From NCBI GenBank assembly GCA_035949055.1, contig DASZIO010000057.1:1-64000 (forward strand): a stretch of DNA of 64,000 nucleotides, in the 5' to 3' direction. Position 1 is the first letter of the stretch. Each line of letters opens with the position of its first letter. Source of the DNA: Bog-756 sp035949055 (lineage in GTDB: Bacteria; Actinomycetota; Acidimicrobiia; Acidimicrobiales; RAAP-2). This document shows positions 44,160-52,619 of the stretch, one piece after another. A program made the position numbers and the translations under genes. The notes below the pieces were generated by a model, which did no database searches, was not told the DNA's origin, and saw only the letters and a program-made list of their open reading frames with translations.

Positions 44160-45361
44160 CCGGCGGCGGGGACGGCGACGGTCCCCTCCGCGGCGTGCGC
44201 GTCGTGGAGCTGGGTGTGTGGGTGGCCGCACCGGCTGCCGCCGCCCTCCTCGCCGATTGGGGCGCGGACGTCGTCAAGGTGGAGTCACCGGCCGGTGACC
44301 CGATGCGGTACGTGTTCGGCTCGCTCGGCGTCGAGGGGGACCTGCCCAACCCGGCCTTCGCCCTCGACAACCGGGGCAAACGCAGCGTCACCCTCGACCT
44401 TCGGCATCCGCCCGAGCGGGACCGCCTCGAGCAGCTCCTGGCCGACGCGGACGTGTTCATCACCAACCTGCGGCCCGATGCCCTCGACCGGCTGGACCTC
44501 GCACCGGCTGCGACCGCCGCCCGCCACCCCCGGCTGGTCTACTGCAGTGTGAGCGGGTACGGGCTCGAGGGCGAGGACCGCAATCGCCCGTCCTATGACA
44601 TCGGGGCCTTCTGGGCCCGCTCCGGGTTGGCCACCCAGATGGCCGACGGCGATGGCAGCCCCCTCAACGCCCGGGGCGGGATCGGCGACCACATCACCGG
44701 TCTGGCCGCCCTGGCCGGCCTGCTCGCCGCGGTCATCGACCAACGGGCCACCGGCCGGGGCCGGGTCGTCGAGGTTTCCCTGCTGCGGACCGGTGCCTAC
44801 ATCCTCGGCTGGGACCTCGGGCTGCAGATGGCGCTGGGCAAGGTGACCGCCTCCGAGTCCCGGCACAGCAACCAGGCGCCGTTGATGAACCCGTACCGGG
44901 CCGCCGACGGACGCTGGTTCTTCCTCACGGGATTGGAGGCGGAACGTCACCTGCCGGCCGTGTGCCGGGCGCTCGGCCGTCCCGACCTCCTCGACGACCC
45001 CCGCTTCGCCACGGCCACCAACATCCGACGGCACCGGACCGAGGTCATCGCCATCCTGGACGAGATCATCTCCCACCGGCCGCTGGCCCAGTGGGCGGCG
45101 TGCTTCGATCGCGAGGGGGTGTGGTGGGCGCCGGCCCGGTCGCCGGCCGAAGTCGTCGAAGACCGCCAGCTGGTCGCCAACGACGGCTTCGTCGAGGTCG
45201 ACGCGGGAGCGACGCGGTTGCGCTCGGTCAACGGGCCGGTCTCCTTCTCCGGGGTCCGCCGCGGCCGGGTGAGCGCCGTTCCGTCGCTCGGCCAGCACAC
45301 CGACGAGGTGATCGAGCAGCTGGGCGGGGAGCCGACCGACCCGCCGGCCACCCCGCGTTAG
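44156..45361 (+). CDS. CaiB/BaiF family III CoA-transferase
   Basis: The protein is 401 aa from GTG 44156, overlapping the ligase stop (GTGA). It begins LRGVRVVELGVWVAAPAAAALLADWGADVVKVESPAGDPMRY, has LDNRGKRSVTLDLRHPP, and the probable catalytic aspartate in RPSYDIGAFWARSG. Compared with the CaiB at 18555 it is only distantly similar, so substrates may differ. Coupled to the acyl-CoA ligase, it may transfer CoA from a pathway product to fresh substrate, saving ATP. Its stop overlaps the convergent ACAD's stop by 3 bases within a 4-base gene overlap. Confidence 0.9.
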   Translation: MTGGGDGDGPLRGVRVVELGVWVAAPAAAALLADWGADVVKVESPAGDPMRYVFGSLGVEGDLPNPAFALDNRGKRSVTLDLRHPPERDRLEQLLADADVFITNLRPDALDRLDLAPAATAARHPRLVYCSVSGYGLEGEDRNRPSYDIGAFWARSGLATQMADGDGSPLNARGGIGDHITGLAALAGLLAAVIDQRATGRGRVVEVSLLRTGAYILGWDLGLQMALGKVTASESRHSNQAPLMNPYRAADGRWFFLTGLEAERHLPAVCRALGRPDLLDDPRFATATNIRRHRTEVIAILDEIISHRPLAQWAACFDREGVWWAPARSPAEVVEDRQLVANDGFVEVDAGATRLRSVNGPVSFSGVRRGRVSAVPSLGQHTDEVIEQLGGEPTDPPATPR

Positions 45362-46536
45362 TCCCCCGATCGCTCCCGGGACCGGGCCAGCAGGCCCCGG
45401 GCGATCACCAGGCGTTGGATCTCGTTGGTGCCCTCGCCGATCACCATGAGCGGTGCATCCCGGTAGAAGCGTTCGACTGCCATCTCGGTCGTATACCCGA
45501 CGCCGCCGAGGATGCGCATGGCCTCGGTGGCGAGCTCGAGAGCCGTCTCGCTGGAGAAGAGCTTGGCCATACCCGCCTCCACGTCACAGCGCAGACCGGC
45601 CGCCTTGCGTTCGGCGGCGTTGCGGGTCAGCAGCCGCGCCGCCTCCAGCCCCGTGGCCATGTCGGCCAGCTTCAGCTGGATGGCCTGGTGCTCACCGATC
45701 GGCTTGCCGAACGTCGTGCGCTGCTGGGCGTAGGCCAGTGCCGCGTCGAACGCGGCCCGAGCCACCCCGACGGCCCGGGCGGCGATGTTGATGCGACCGA
45801 CTTCGAGGACCCCGAGGACCTGGGGGAGGCCCCGACCCGGCTCGCCGACCAGATTGGCGGCGGGGATGCGGTGGTCGTCGTAGGCCATGTCGACCGTTTC
45901 GACCCCCTTGTACCCGAGCTTCCCGACGTGCCGGACGACCGAGATGCCCTCGAAGGAGGGTCCCGGCTCCTTCTCCACGATGAACGCGGAGATTCCTTCG
46001 TCGGTCCGGGCGGCCAGGGCGACGAGTGAGGCCCGCTCGCCGTTGGTGACCCACGCCTTGGTGCCGGAGATGACGTATTGGTCCCCGTCACGGGTGGCCC
46101 GGCAGGAGATGTTGCGGGTGTCGCTCCCGGCGTCGGGCTCCGACAAGGAGAGGGCACCCCGGCGCTCGCCGGTGGCCATCGAAGGCAGCCACCGCTCCCT
46201 CTGTGCGTCGTCGCCGTGCTGGAGGAGCAGGGTCGCCGCCATCGTGTGGGTGTTCACGATGCCGGTCAGGCTCATCCACCCGTAGGCCAGCTCCTCGATC
46301 ACGCCGATGTAGGTGAGGAGGTCGAGGCCCAGGCCGCCGTAGGCGGTCGGGATGGTGATGCCGAAGAGGCCGAGATCACGCATCTGGTCGACGATCTCAG
46401 CGGGAAACCGGTCGGCCCGCTCCAGCTCCGCCACCACCGGACCGACCCGCTCGGCCACGAAGGCCCGGACCACGTCGATGATCTGGTCGCGCACGTCCGG
46501 GTCGGTGGGCGGGACGTCACGCCGGTCGTCGGCCAT
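45358..46536 (-). CDS. Homomeric-type acyl-CoA dehydrogenase
   Basis: The protein is 392 aa. All ACAD motifs are in one chain: LSLSEPDAGSDTRNI, YVISGTKAWVTNGERASLVAL, and MRILGGVGYTTEMAVERFYRDAPLMVIGEGTNEIQRLVIARGLL. The Glu in GEGTNEIQR is the position of the catalytic base in short/medium-chain ACADs. Unlike the four paired ACADs here it needs no partner. A -10 box (TATAGT) ends 8 nt before the ATG, so the mRNA is probably leaderless. It faces the CaiB gene and is divergent from the ligase operon at 46596. Confidence 0.92.
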   Translation of the reverse strand: MADDRRDVPPTDPDVRDQIIDVVRAFVAERVGPVVAELERADRFPAEIVDQMRDLGLFGITIPTAYGGLGLDLLTYIGVIEELAYGWMSLTGIVNTHTMAATLLLQHGDDAQRERWLPSMATGERRGALSLSEPDAGSDTRNISCRATRDGDQYVISGTKAWVTNGERASLVALAARTDEGISAFIVEKEPGPSFEGISVVRHVGKLGYKGVETVDMAYDDHRIPAANLVGEPGRGLPQVLGVLEVGRINIAARAVGVARAAFDAALAYAQQRTTFGKPIGEHQAIQLKLADMATGLEAARLLTRNAAERKAAGLRCDVEAGMAKLFSSETALELATEAMRILGGVGYTTEMAVERFYRDAPLMVIGEGTNEIQRLVIARGLLARSRERSGD

Positions 46537-46544
46537 TGCGGAAC

Positions 46545-46589
46545 ACTATACGCCGATTTGTTGACGTCGATCTCAATATAGAGAACAAT
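46545..46589. promoter_or_regulatory. Divergent leaderless promoters sharing a palindromic operator (site 3)
   Basis: Plus strand: TTGACG (46561-46566), 17-bp spacer, AACAAT (46584-46589), then GTG start at 46596, so transcription would begin at or next to the start codon. Minus strand: TATAGT (46550-46545) ends 8 nt before the ACAD ATG. Between them TTGACGTCGATCTCAA (46561-46576) is a 12/16 match to the dyad at sites 1 and 2 and covers the plus-strand -35 box. One regulator could control both directions. Confidence 0.58.
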
Positions 46590-46595
46590 GTTTCC

Positions 46596-48140
46596 GTGAA
46601 TGCGGCGCCGATGCACGGCGTGCTGGAACAGGCCGCGGTCCGCTTCGCTGACCGCACGGCGGTCCGCTCCGGCGACAGGAGTTGGTCGTTCCGGGACCTC
46701 GATCAGCTGAGCAACGCCTTCGCCCGCCACCTCGCCATCCGGGGCGCCGGCCCGGGCGACCGGGTGGCGGTGATGCTTTCGAATCGGGCCGAATTCGTGA
46801 GCGTCGTGTACGGGATCAGCAAGCTCGGCGCGGCACCGGTGCTCCTGAGCCCGGCGTGGCGAGCCCTCGAAGTGGCGCACGCGCTCGAGCTGACCGCACC
46901 TGGCCACGCCGTGGTCGAGGGCGCCGCCGTGTCGCCGTTGGCCGCCGAGATGGGACCGGAGCTGGTGACCGACCTCGAGGACGGTCTGACGGCGGAAGCC
47001 GCCTTCGGCCATAGTCGGTCACCGATCGGACCGCTCGACCTCGACGATGCCAGTGAGGCGGTTCTGGTCTTCAGTTCCGGGACCACCGGTCTTCCCAAGG
47101 CCGTCCGGCACACCCACTCCTCGATTCGCTGCGCCACGGCCGACTGGGTCACCGCCCTGGGGCTCGGCCCGGACGATCGGTTCCAGGTGGCCACCCCTCC
47201 GTCTCATATCCTCGGACTGTTGAACCTGCTGGCCGCGGCGGCCGCCGGGGCGACCGTCCGGCTCCACCGCCGGTTCGACCTCGACGAGGTGCTCGACCGG
47301 ATCGCCACCGAGCGAATGACTTTGGAGATGGCGGTGGCCCCCATCGCCCTCGCCATGGCCAACCATCCCGAGCTCGAGAGCTTCGACCTCTCCTCGTTGC
47401 GCTACATCATGTGGGGTGCCACCCCCGTCATGCCGAGCGTGGCAGAAATCGTCACCCGGCGGACCGGCGTCCGCTGGCTCGCGGCGTACGGGGCGAGCGA
47501 GTTGCCGGTCATCGCGGCCAATCCAGTGGGCGATCCCGCCGGCTGGCGGCTCGACTCCGCCGGACTTCCCCCGCTGGGCGTCGAATTGCGGGTGGCCGAT
47601 CTCGAAACGGCCGAGGTGCTCGGGCCCGGCCAGACCGGTGAGATCCAGGCCCGGAGTCCGTCGGTCATGGCCGGTTACCTCCCGGAGGAGGCCACCGCCG
47701 AGGCCTTTGCCGACGGCTGGTATCGAACCGGCGATGTCGGATGGCTGGAGCCCGAAGGTTGGGTCCACATCACCGACCGGTCGAAGGAGATGATCAAGGT
47801 CAGCGGCTTCCAGGTCGCCCCGGCCGAGGTGGAGGGCGTGCTGCTCCGCCACCCGGCGGTGTTGGACTGCGCCGTCTTCGGGGTGGCCGACGAGCAGACC
47901 GGTGAGCGACCGGTAGCGGCCGTCGAGCTCGATCCGGCCGTGCCCACCTCCACCGACGAGTTGAAGCAATTGGTGGCGGAGAACCTCGCCACCTACAAGG
48001 CCGTCTCCGATGTCGTGGTCGTCGACACCATCCCCCGGTTGCCGTCGGGCAAGGTTCTGCGCCGTACCCTTCAGGAGGCGTGGGTGTCACCCGCCGACGG
48101 CGCGGTCGACGGCGCGGTCGATGGCGAGGTCGTGGCCTGA
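46596..48140 (+). CDS. Acyl-CoA synthetase (AMP-forming ligase)
   Basis: The protein is 514 aa from GTG 46596, chosen because upstream in-frame codons overlap the promoter; ATG 46611 is an alternative. ANL motifs are LVFSSGTTGLPKAVRHTH, YGASELPVIAANP, GWYRTGDVGWLEPEGWVHITDRSKEMIKVSGFQVAPAEVE and LPSGKVLRRTL with the catalytic Lys. It resembles 4-coumarate/long-chain-type ligases. A short in-frame repeat ends the protein (DGAVDGAVDGE). It heads a six-gene operon of ACAD pair, enoyl-CoA hydratase, P450 and ferredoxin. Confidence 0.9.
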   Translation: MNAAPMHGVLEQAAVRFADRTAVRSGDRSWSFRDLDQLSNAFARHLAIRGAGPGDRVAVMLSNRAEFVSVVYGISKLGAAPVLLSPAWRALEVAHALELTAPGHAVVEGAAVSPLAAEMGPELVTDLEDGLTAEAAFGHSRSPIGPLDLDDASEAVLVFSSGTTGLPKAVRHTHSSIRCATADWVTALGLGPDDRFQVATPPSHILGLLNLLAAAAAGATVRLHRRFDLDEVLDRIATERMTLEMAVAPIALAMANHPELESFDLSSLRYIMWGATPVMPSVAEIVTRRTGVRWLAAYGASELPVIAANPVGDPAGWRLDSAGLPPLGVELRVADLETAEVLGPGQTGEIQARSPSVMAGYLPEEATAEAFADGWYRTGDVGWLEPEGWVHITDRSKEMIKVSGFQVAPAEVEGVLLRHPAVLDCAVFGVADEQTGERPVAAVELDPAVPTSTDELKQLVAENLATYKAVSDVVVVDTIPRLPSGKVLRRTLQEAWVSPADGAVDGAVDGEVVA

Positions 48141-49177
48141 TGGACGTTCGCCTCTCCCCGGAACAGCGGGCCCTGCGGGAATCGGTCATCCAGATCGTCG
48201 GCCGGTTCGGCCCCCGCTCCGTGCGAGATCTCGACGACGCCGAGCGGCAGGAGAAGTTGGATGCGGCGGTCGAGGCTTCTGGATGGCGGGAGCTCCGGGC
48301 TATCACGCAAACGGGCGCTCCACTGGCCTCGGCGGTCGAGGTGGCCATCGTCGCGGAGGAGCTCGGCCGAAGCCTGGCGGACGCCGCCTTCCTCGGCCCG
48401 ACACTGGCCGCGGAACTGCGCCGCTGCTCCGGCACGACCGCCCGTTCCCACGAAACGGTGGCCCTCACCCCGGATCTGTCCGCGGTCGGTTGTGTGGCGC
48501 AAGGCTCCCCCTGGCCGGAGCTGGTGGCGGTCGACGCCGGCGGCGCCGACGCCGCCGTCCTGGTCGCCGCACCGGACGCGTCCCGGGGGGTGACAACGGC
48601 CGGGATCGGACCACCCGGCGGTTCCGTGGATCTCACCCGCCCCTCGGCCGCGGTGCCGGCGACCGACCGCCGGACCTGTGCGTCCGAAGGGGGGCCGCTG
48701 GCCGAGACGGACCTCATGCGATGGACGGCCCTCGGGCTCGTGATCACCTGTGCCGATCTGGTCGGAGCCATGCGGGGCGCCATCGACCTGGCCACCGACT
48801 ATGCCATCACCCGTCGCCAGTACGGCGTGGCCGTCGGCTCGTTTCAGGCCGTTCAGCACCTGCTTGCCGACGCGCTGGTGTCGATGGAGGGCTCGAGGAG
48901 CGTCACCCGGTATGCGGGATGGGCGGTCGACACCCTGTCACCTGCCGATGCCCTGGCTGCGGCCGGCCTGGCCAAGGCCTACTGCGCCCGGTCCGCCCGG
49001 GCGGTCTGCGAGACGGCCATCCAGGTGCACGGGGGGATCGGCAACACCTGGGACTGCCTGGCCCACGTCTATCTCCGTCGTTCGCTGCTTTCGATCGACA
49101 TCCTCGGTGGGGTCGGTGCCAGCCTGAGCCGGGTCCTCGAGGCCAAGGGGATCGGAGGTGCCGGTGGACTTCGCTGA
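48140..49177 (+). CDS. Acyl-CoA dehydrogenase, partner subunit (short)
   Basis: The protein is 345 aa from ATG 48140, overlapping the ligase stop by one base (TGATG). The N-terminal domain (MDVRLSPEQRALRESVIQIV) and C-terminal helical domain (YGVAVGSFQAVQHLLADALVSMEG) are present. The middle beta-domain is short and has no SEPxxGSD motif. The C-terminus reads AIQVHGGIGNTWDCLAHVYLRRSL, the partner-subunit signature. Its 3' end overlaps the next ACAD gene by 14 bases. The two should form an alpha2beta2 enzyme. Confidence 0.86.
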   Translation: MDVRLSPEQRALRESVIQIVGRFGPRSVRDLDDAERQEKLDAAVEASGWRELRAITQTGAPLASAVEVAIVAEELGRSLADAAFLGPTLAAELRRCSGTTARSHETVALTPDLSAVGCVAQGSPWPELVAVDAGGADAAVLVAAPDASRGVTTAGIGPPGGSVDLTRPSAAVPATDRRTCASEGGPLAETDLMRWTALGLVITCADLVGAMRGAIDLATDYAITRRQYGVAVGSFQAVQHLLADALVSMEGSRSVTRYAGWAVDTLSPADALAAAGLAKAYCARSARAVCETAIQVHGGIGNTWDCLAHVYLRRSLLSIDILGGVGASLSRVLEAKGIGGAGGLR

Positions 49178-50294
49178 CTCGCCCGAGGAGGAGGAGTTCC
49201 GTCTGCGGCTGCGGGGTTGGCTGGAAGACAACAATCCGCGCCTGCCCCCGTCGTCGACGTCGGACGCCTACTGGGCAGGGCAGGCAGCGTGGCACCGGGC
49301 GCTGTACGACGCCGGGTTCTTCGGGCTGTCGTGGCCGGCGGAGATCGGTGGGCACGGGCTGCCGAGCGTGTTCGAGGTCATCGTGGACGAAGAGTTGGCG
49401 GCTGCGGCCGCGCCGCCCCGGCCCAGTCTGGGCTATCTCGTCCACGGCATCATGCGCCACGGGAACGAAGACGTGAGGCGCCGGTTCCTGCCCGGCATCG
49501 TGAGCGGCCGAGACCGCTGGTGTCAGGGGTTCAGCGAGCCCGATGCCGGCTCCGATCTCGCCTCCCTGCGCACCCGAGCCGACCGGGACGGCGACGACTT
49601 CGTCCTCACGGGTCGGAAGGTGTGGACGAGCTATTCGGACGAGGCGGACTGGTGCCTGGTCCTCGCCCGCACCGATCCGACCGTGGCCGACCACCGTGGC
49701 CTCTCGGCGTTCGCCCTGTCCATGCACCAGGCCGGCGTCGAACAGCGTCCCCTCCGCATGATCAACGGCATCACCCGCGAGTTCGGCGAGGTCTCGATCG
49801 ACGGCGCCCGGGTTCCCGCCACCGACATGATCGGCGATCCGGGCGACGGTTGGCGACTGGCCATGACCGTCGTCAGTCACGAGCGTGAGCCGGCTGAGCT
49901 CGGCTACGTGGCCCGCTACGGCAAGGTGGTCAACGAGTTGGCCGATCGGGTCCGGGCGAGCCCGGACCGGTTCGACCCGGAACAGACCCGCGATCTGGCC
50001 TGGGCCATCGTCGAGGCTGAGATGCTGCGACTGCACGTCTGCCGGCGACTGTCGGAGCGTTTGGACGGGATCGCCCCCGGGCCCGAGGGATCGATCGACA
50101 AGCTCCTCATGACGTCGGTCGAACAGGCGGTTGGCCACGCGTCCCTGTCGATCGGGGGCGCCGCCCACGACGGTGCTGACGAAACGTGGCTCAAGGTGTA
50201 CCTCTACAGCCGGGCGCAGAGCGTCATGGGGGGAACGTCCCAGATCCAGCGGAACCTGGTTGCCGGCCGAATCCTAGGATTGCCATCCCCATGA
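49164..50294 (+). CDS. Acyl-CoA dehydrogenase, subunit with complete FAD C-terminal motif
   Basis: The protein is 376 aa. GTG 49164 has GGAGG 5 nt upstream; GTG 49158 is the alternative. It contains CQGFSEPDAGSDLASL, the flavin strand FVLTGRKVWTSYSDEADWCLVL and GGTSQIQRNLVAGRILGLPSP. It overlaps both the partner ACAD upstream and the enoyl-CoA hydratase downstream (ATGA). The double bond it introduces would be hydrated by that neighbour, giving a normal beta-oxidation order ligase, ACAD, hydratase within one operon. Confidence 0.9.
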   Translation: MDFADSPEEEEFRLRLRGWLEDNNPRLPPSSTSDAYWAGQAAWHRALYDAGFFGLSWPAEIGGHGLPSVFEVIVDEELAAAAAPPRPSLGYLVHGIMRHGNEDVRRRFLPGIVSGRDRWCQGFSEPDAGSDLASLRTRADRDGDDFVLTGRKVWTSYSDEADWCLVLARTDPTVADHRGLSAFALSMHQAGVEQRPLRMINGITREFGEVSIDGARVPATDMIGDPGDGWRLAMTVVSHEREPAELGYVARYGKVVNELADRVRASPDRFDPEQTRDLAWAIVEAEMLRLHVCRRLSERLDGIAPGPEGSIDKLLMTSVEQAVGHASLSIGGAAHDGADETWLKVYLYSRAQSVMGGTSQIQRNLVAGRILGLPSP

Positions 50295-51073
50295 CGAACT
50301 ACGACGTACCCCCCGAAATCCAGATTGCCACCGACGGCCCGGTTCGGGTCATCCGGCTGAACCGTCCGGATCAGTTGAATGCGACGAACCACGCCCTGCA
50401 CAAAGGGCTCGCCGGACTCTTTCCCCAACTGGATGCGGACGGAGAGGCTCGGGTGGCCGTGCTGACCGGTTCGGGCCGCGCCTTCTCGGCGGGCGGAGAC
50501 TTCACCTACCTCGACGAACTGGTGAAGGACCCGGTCCTGCGCAAGGAGACGCTCTCCCACGGGCGGCAGCTGGTCACCGGCATGGTCGGCTGCCGCCTGC
50601 CGATCATCGCCGCGGTGAACGGACCGGCCGTGGGGCTCGGGTGCAGCCTGGTGGCCCTCTCCGACATCTCGTTCATGGCCGAGAGCGCTCACCTCGCCGA
50701 CCCGCACGTCCTCATCGGCCTGGTGGCTGCCGACGGGGGGCCGGTGACCTGGCCCCTATTGACCAGCCTTCAGTTGGCGAAGGAATACGCCCTGACCGGT
50801 GATCAGATCCCGGCTCGGAGAGCCGCGGAAATCGGCCTGGTGAACCACGTCTGTCCAGACGACTCGGTGATGGAGACGGCCATGGGCTGTGCGCAGCGGA
50901 TCGCCGCGTTACCCCAGCAGGCCGTGGAGGACACCAAACGCATTCTCAACCTCCACCTGGAGCGAGCGGTGGTGGCGACGATCGATTTTGCCCTGAGCGC
51001 CGAGAATCGGTCGTTCGATTCGGCCGAGCTTCGGGCCAACATCGACCGGTTCCTGGCCCGTCGTGACCGATAG
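50291..51073 (+). CDS. Enoyl-CoA hydratase/isomerase (crotonase) family protein
   Basis: The protein is 260 aa, start inside the ACAD stop. The crotonase fold has the oxyanion-hole segments SGRAFSAGGDFTYL and NGPAVGLGCSLVALSD. In classical hydratases two Glu residues act. Here the first falls in LADPHVLIGLVAADGG, where the usual Glu is His, while the second matches the Glu in LAKEYALTG. The DPHVxxGLV form defines a subfamily common in actinobacterial catabolic operons, so a hydratase, isomerase or hydrolase role is open. It ends 14 bp before the P450. Confidence 0.88.
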   Translation: MTNYDVPPEIQIATDGPVRVIRLNRPDQLNATNHALHKGLAGLFPQLDADGEARVAVLTGSGRAFSAGGDFTYLDELVKDPVLRKETLSHGRQLVTGMVGCRLPIIAAVNGPAVGLGCSLVALSDISFMAESAHLADPHVLIGLVAADGGPVTWPLLTSLQLAKEYALTGDQIPARRAAEIGLVNHVCPDDSVMETAMGCAQRIAALPQQAVEDTKRILNLHLERAVVATIDFALSAENRSFDSAELRANIDRFLARRDR

Positions 51074-51087
51074 TCGGGGAGCCGCCC

Positions 51088-52383
51088 ATGAGTGATCTCA
51101 GCTCGAAGGACTTCTTCCGGGATCCCGCCCTCCTGGTCGAGCCCTACGCCTACTTCGACGCCGTCCGGGCGCACTGTCCGGTGTGGCAGGAAGGCCACCA
51201 TCAGGTGGTGCTCGTCACCGGCTACGACGAGGCGCTCGAGGTCTACAACGACGCCCAGACCTTTTCGTCCTGCACGTCGGTGACCGGTCCGTTCCCCGGG
51301 TTCCCGGTCCCGCTCGACGGCGATGACGTGAGTCAGCTGATCGAGGAGCATCGTCATGAGCTCCCCATGAGCGACCAGCTCCCGACGCTCGACCCGCCCG
51401 TCCACACCGACCACCGCTCGCTGCTGATGCGGCTGATCACGCCGAAGCGACTCAAGGAGAATGCGGAGTCGATGTGGCAGCTCGCCGACCAGCTCCTCGA
51501 CTCCTACCTGGCCCCCGGGAAAGGCGAGTTCATCAGCGGGTTCGCCGGCCCGTTCACGTTGCTGGTCATCGCCGACCTCCTCGGCGTGCCGCACGAGGAC
51601 CGGGAGTCGCTCGCCGACGAGCTCCGGCACGGGCCGCACACCGAAGGCGGCATCGGGAGCATCGGCGACGACGACACGATGGCGCTCACGCCCCTCGAGT
51701 ATCTGTATCGCCGGTTCACGGGGTACATCGAGGACCGGCGGAGCCAACCGCGTGATGACGTGCTCACCGGGCTGGCCCTGGCGACGTTCGCCGACGGATC
51801 GACACCCGACGTCGGCGATGTCGTTCGCGTGGCCGCCAATCTCTTCGCCGCCGGCCAGGAGACCACCGTGCGCCTGCTCAGCTCGGCGCTCAGGCTGATC
51901 GCGGAGCAGCCCGATCTCCAGGGGGCGCTGCGCCGCGAGCGTGATCGCATCCCGAACTTCATCGAGGAGACACTGCGGATGGAGAGTCCGATCAAAGGTG
52001 ACTTCCGGCTCTCGCGGGTCCCGACCACCGTGGGCGATGCGGACCTCCCCGCCGGCACCACGGTCATGGTCCTGAACGGAGCCGCCAACCGCGACCCCCG
52101 ACACTTCGAGGATCCGGCGAGCTTCGACGTCGCTCGCCCGAACGCTCGGCAACACCTCGCCTTCGGTCGCGGTATCCACACGTGCCCCGGCGCGCCGCTC
52201 GCCCGGGCCGAAGCCCGGGTGAGCCTCGAGCGGCTTCTGGACCGGACGACCGACATCGGGGTGGCCGAGCGAGTGCACGGGCCGTCGGGTGCGCGCACCT
52301 TCCGGTATCTCCCCAGTTTCATTCTCCGGGGTCTGACCCAGCTCCACTTGGAATTCTCGCCGGTGGAGGACGGGGACCGGTGA
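51088..52383 (+). CDS. Cytochrome P450
   Basis: The protein is 431 aa. I-helix LFAAGQETTVRLL, ExxR in EETLRM, haem Cys366 in FGRGIHTCPGAPLAR. N-terminus FFRDPALLVEPYAYFDAVRAHCPVWQ is soluble. The acid-alcohol pair of the I-helix is Glu-Thr. It is followed directly by its own ferredoxin (GTGA overlap). Sitting after ligase, ACAD pair and hydratase genes, it may act on the free acid or on a CoA-bound ring. It is distinct from the P450s at 23455 and 39007. Confidence 0.93.
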   Translation: MSDLSSKDFFRDPALLVEPYAYFDAVRAHCPVWQEGHHQVVLVTGYDEALEVYNDAQTFSSCTSVTGPFPGFPVPLDGDDVSQLIEEHRHELPMSDQLPTLDPPVHTDHRSLLMRLITPKRLKENAESMWQLADQLLDSYLAPGKGEFISGFAGPFTLLVIADLLGVPHEDRESLADELRHGPHTEGGIGSIGDDDTMALTPLEYLYRRFTGYIEDRRSQPRDDVLTGLALATFADGSTPDVGDVVRVAANLFAAGQETTVRLLSSALRLIAEQPDLQGALRRERDRIPNFIEETLRMESPIKGDFRLSRVPTTVGDADLPAGTTVMVLNGAANRDPRHFEDPASFDVARPNARQHLAFGRGIHTCPGAPLARAEARVSLERLLDRTTDIGVAERVHGPSGARTFRYLPSFILRGLTQLHLEFSPVEDGDR

Positions 52384-52568
52384 TCGTCGACATCGACGAT
52401 CACCGCTGCCGGGGGCACGCGGTCTGCTGTTCGATCTGCCCCGACCTCTTCACCTTGACCGAGGACGGTTACGCCGCGGTGCGATCAACCGAAGTCCCAC
52501 CCGACGTCGAAGCGGCGGCGCGGTCGGCGCTGCGCCAATGCCCGGAGCGCGCCAACTCCTCCCGCTGA
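52380..52568 (+). CDS. 3Fe-4S ferredoxin, redox partner of the preceding P450
   Basis: The protein is 62 aa from GTG 52380, overlapping the P450 stop by 4 bases. It begins VIVDIDDHRCRGHAVCCSICPDLF. Cluster ligands are Cys10 and Cys16 (CRGHAVC) and Cys54 in QCPERA, with His13 at the position occupied by Cys in 4Fe-4S forms, the known 3Fe-4S P450-ferredoxin pattern. Two more cysteines (17 and 20) adjoin. Direct coupling to the P450 makes this its dedicated electron donor; the matching reductase is not in the operon. Confidence 0.92.
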   Translation: MIVDIDDHRCRGHAVCCSICPDLFTLTEDGYAAVRSTEVPPDVEAAARSALRQCPERANSSR

Positions 52569-52619
52569 CCATCCGCCCGGTCCTCGCCGGCGGGGACCGG
52601 GCCGACACCGGAGTCTCTG

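Noticed and set aside
50803..52347. 514-codon open frame opposite the P450 and hydratase genes
   Set aside because: Spans two unrelated sense genes, which real genes rarely do; no motifs.
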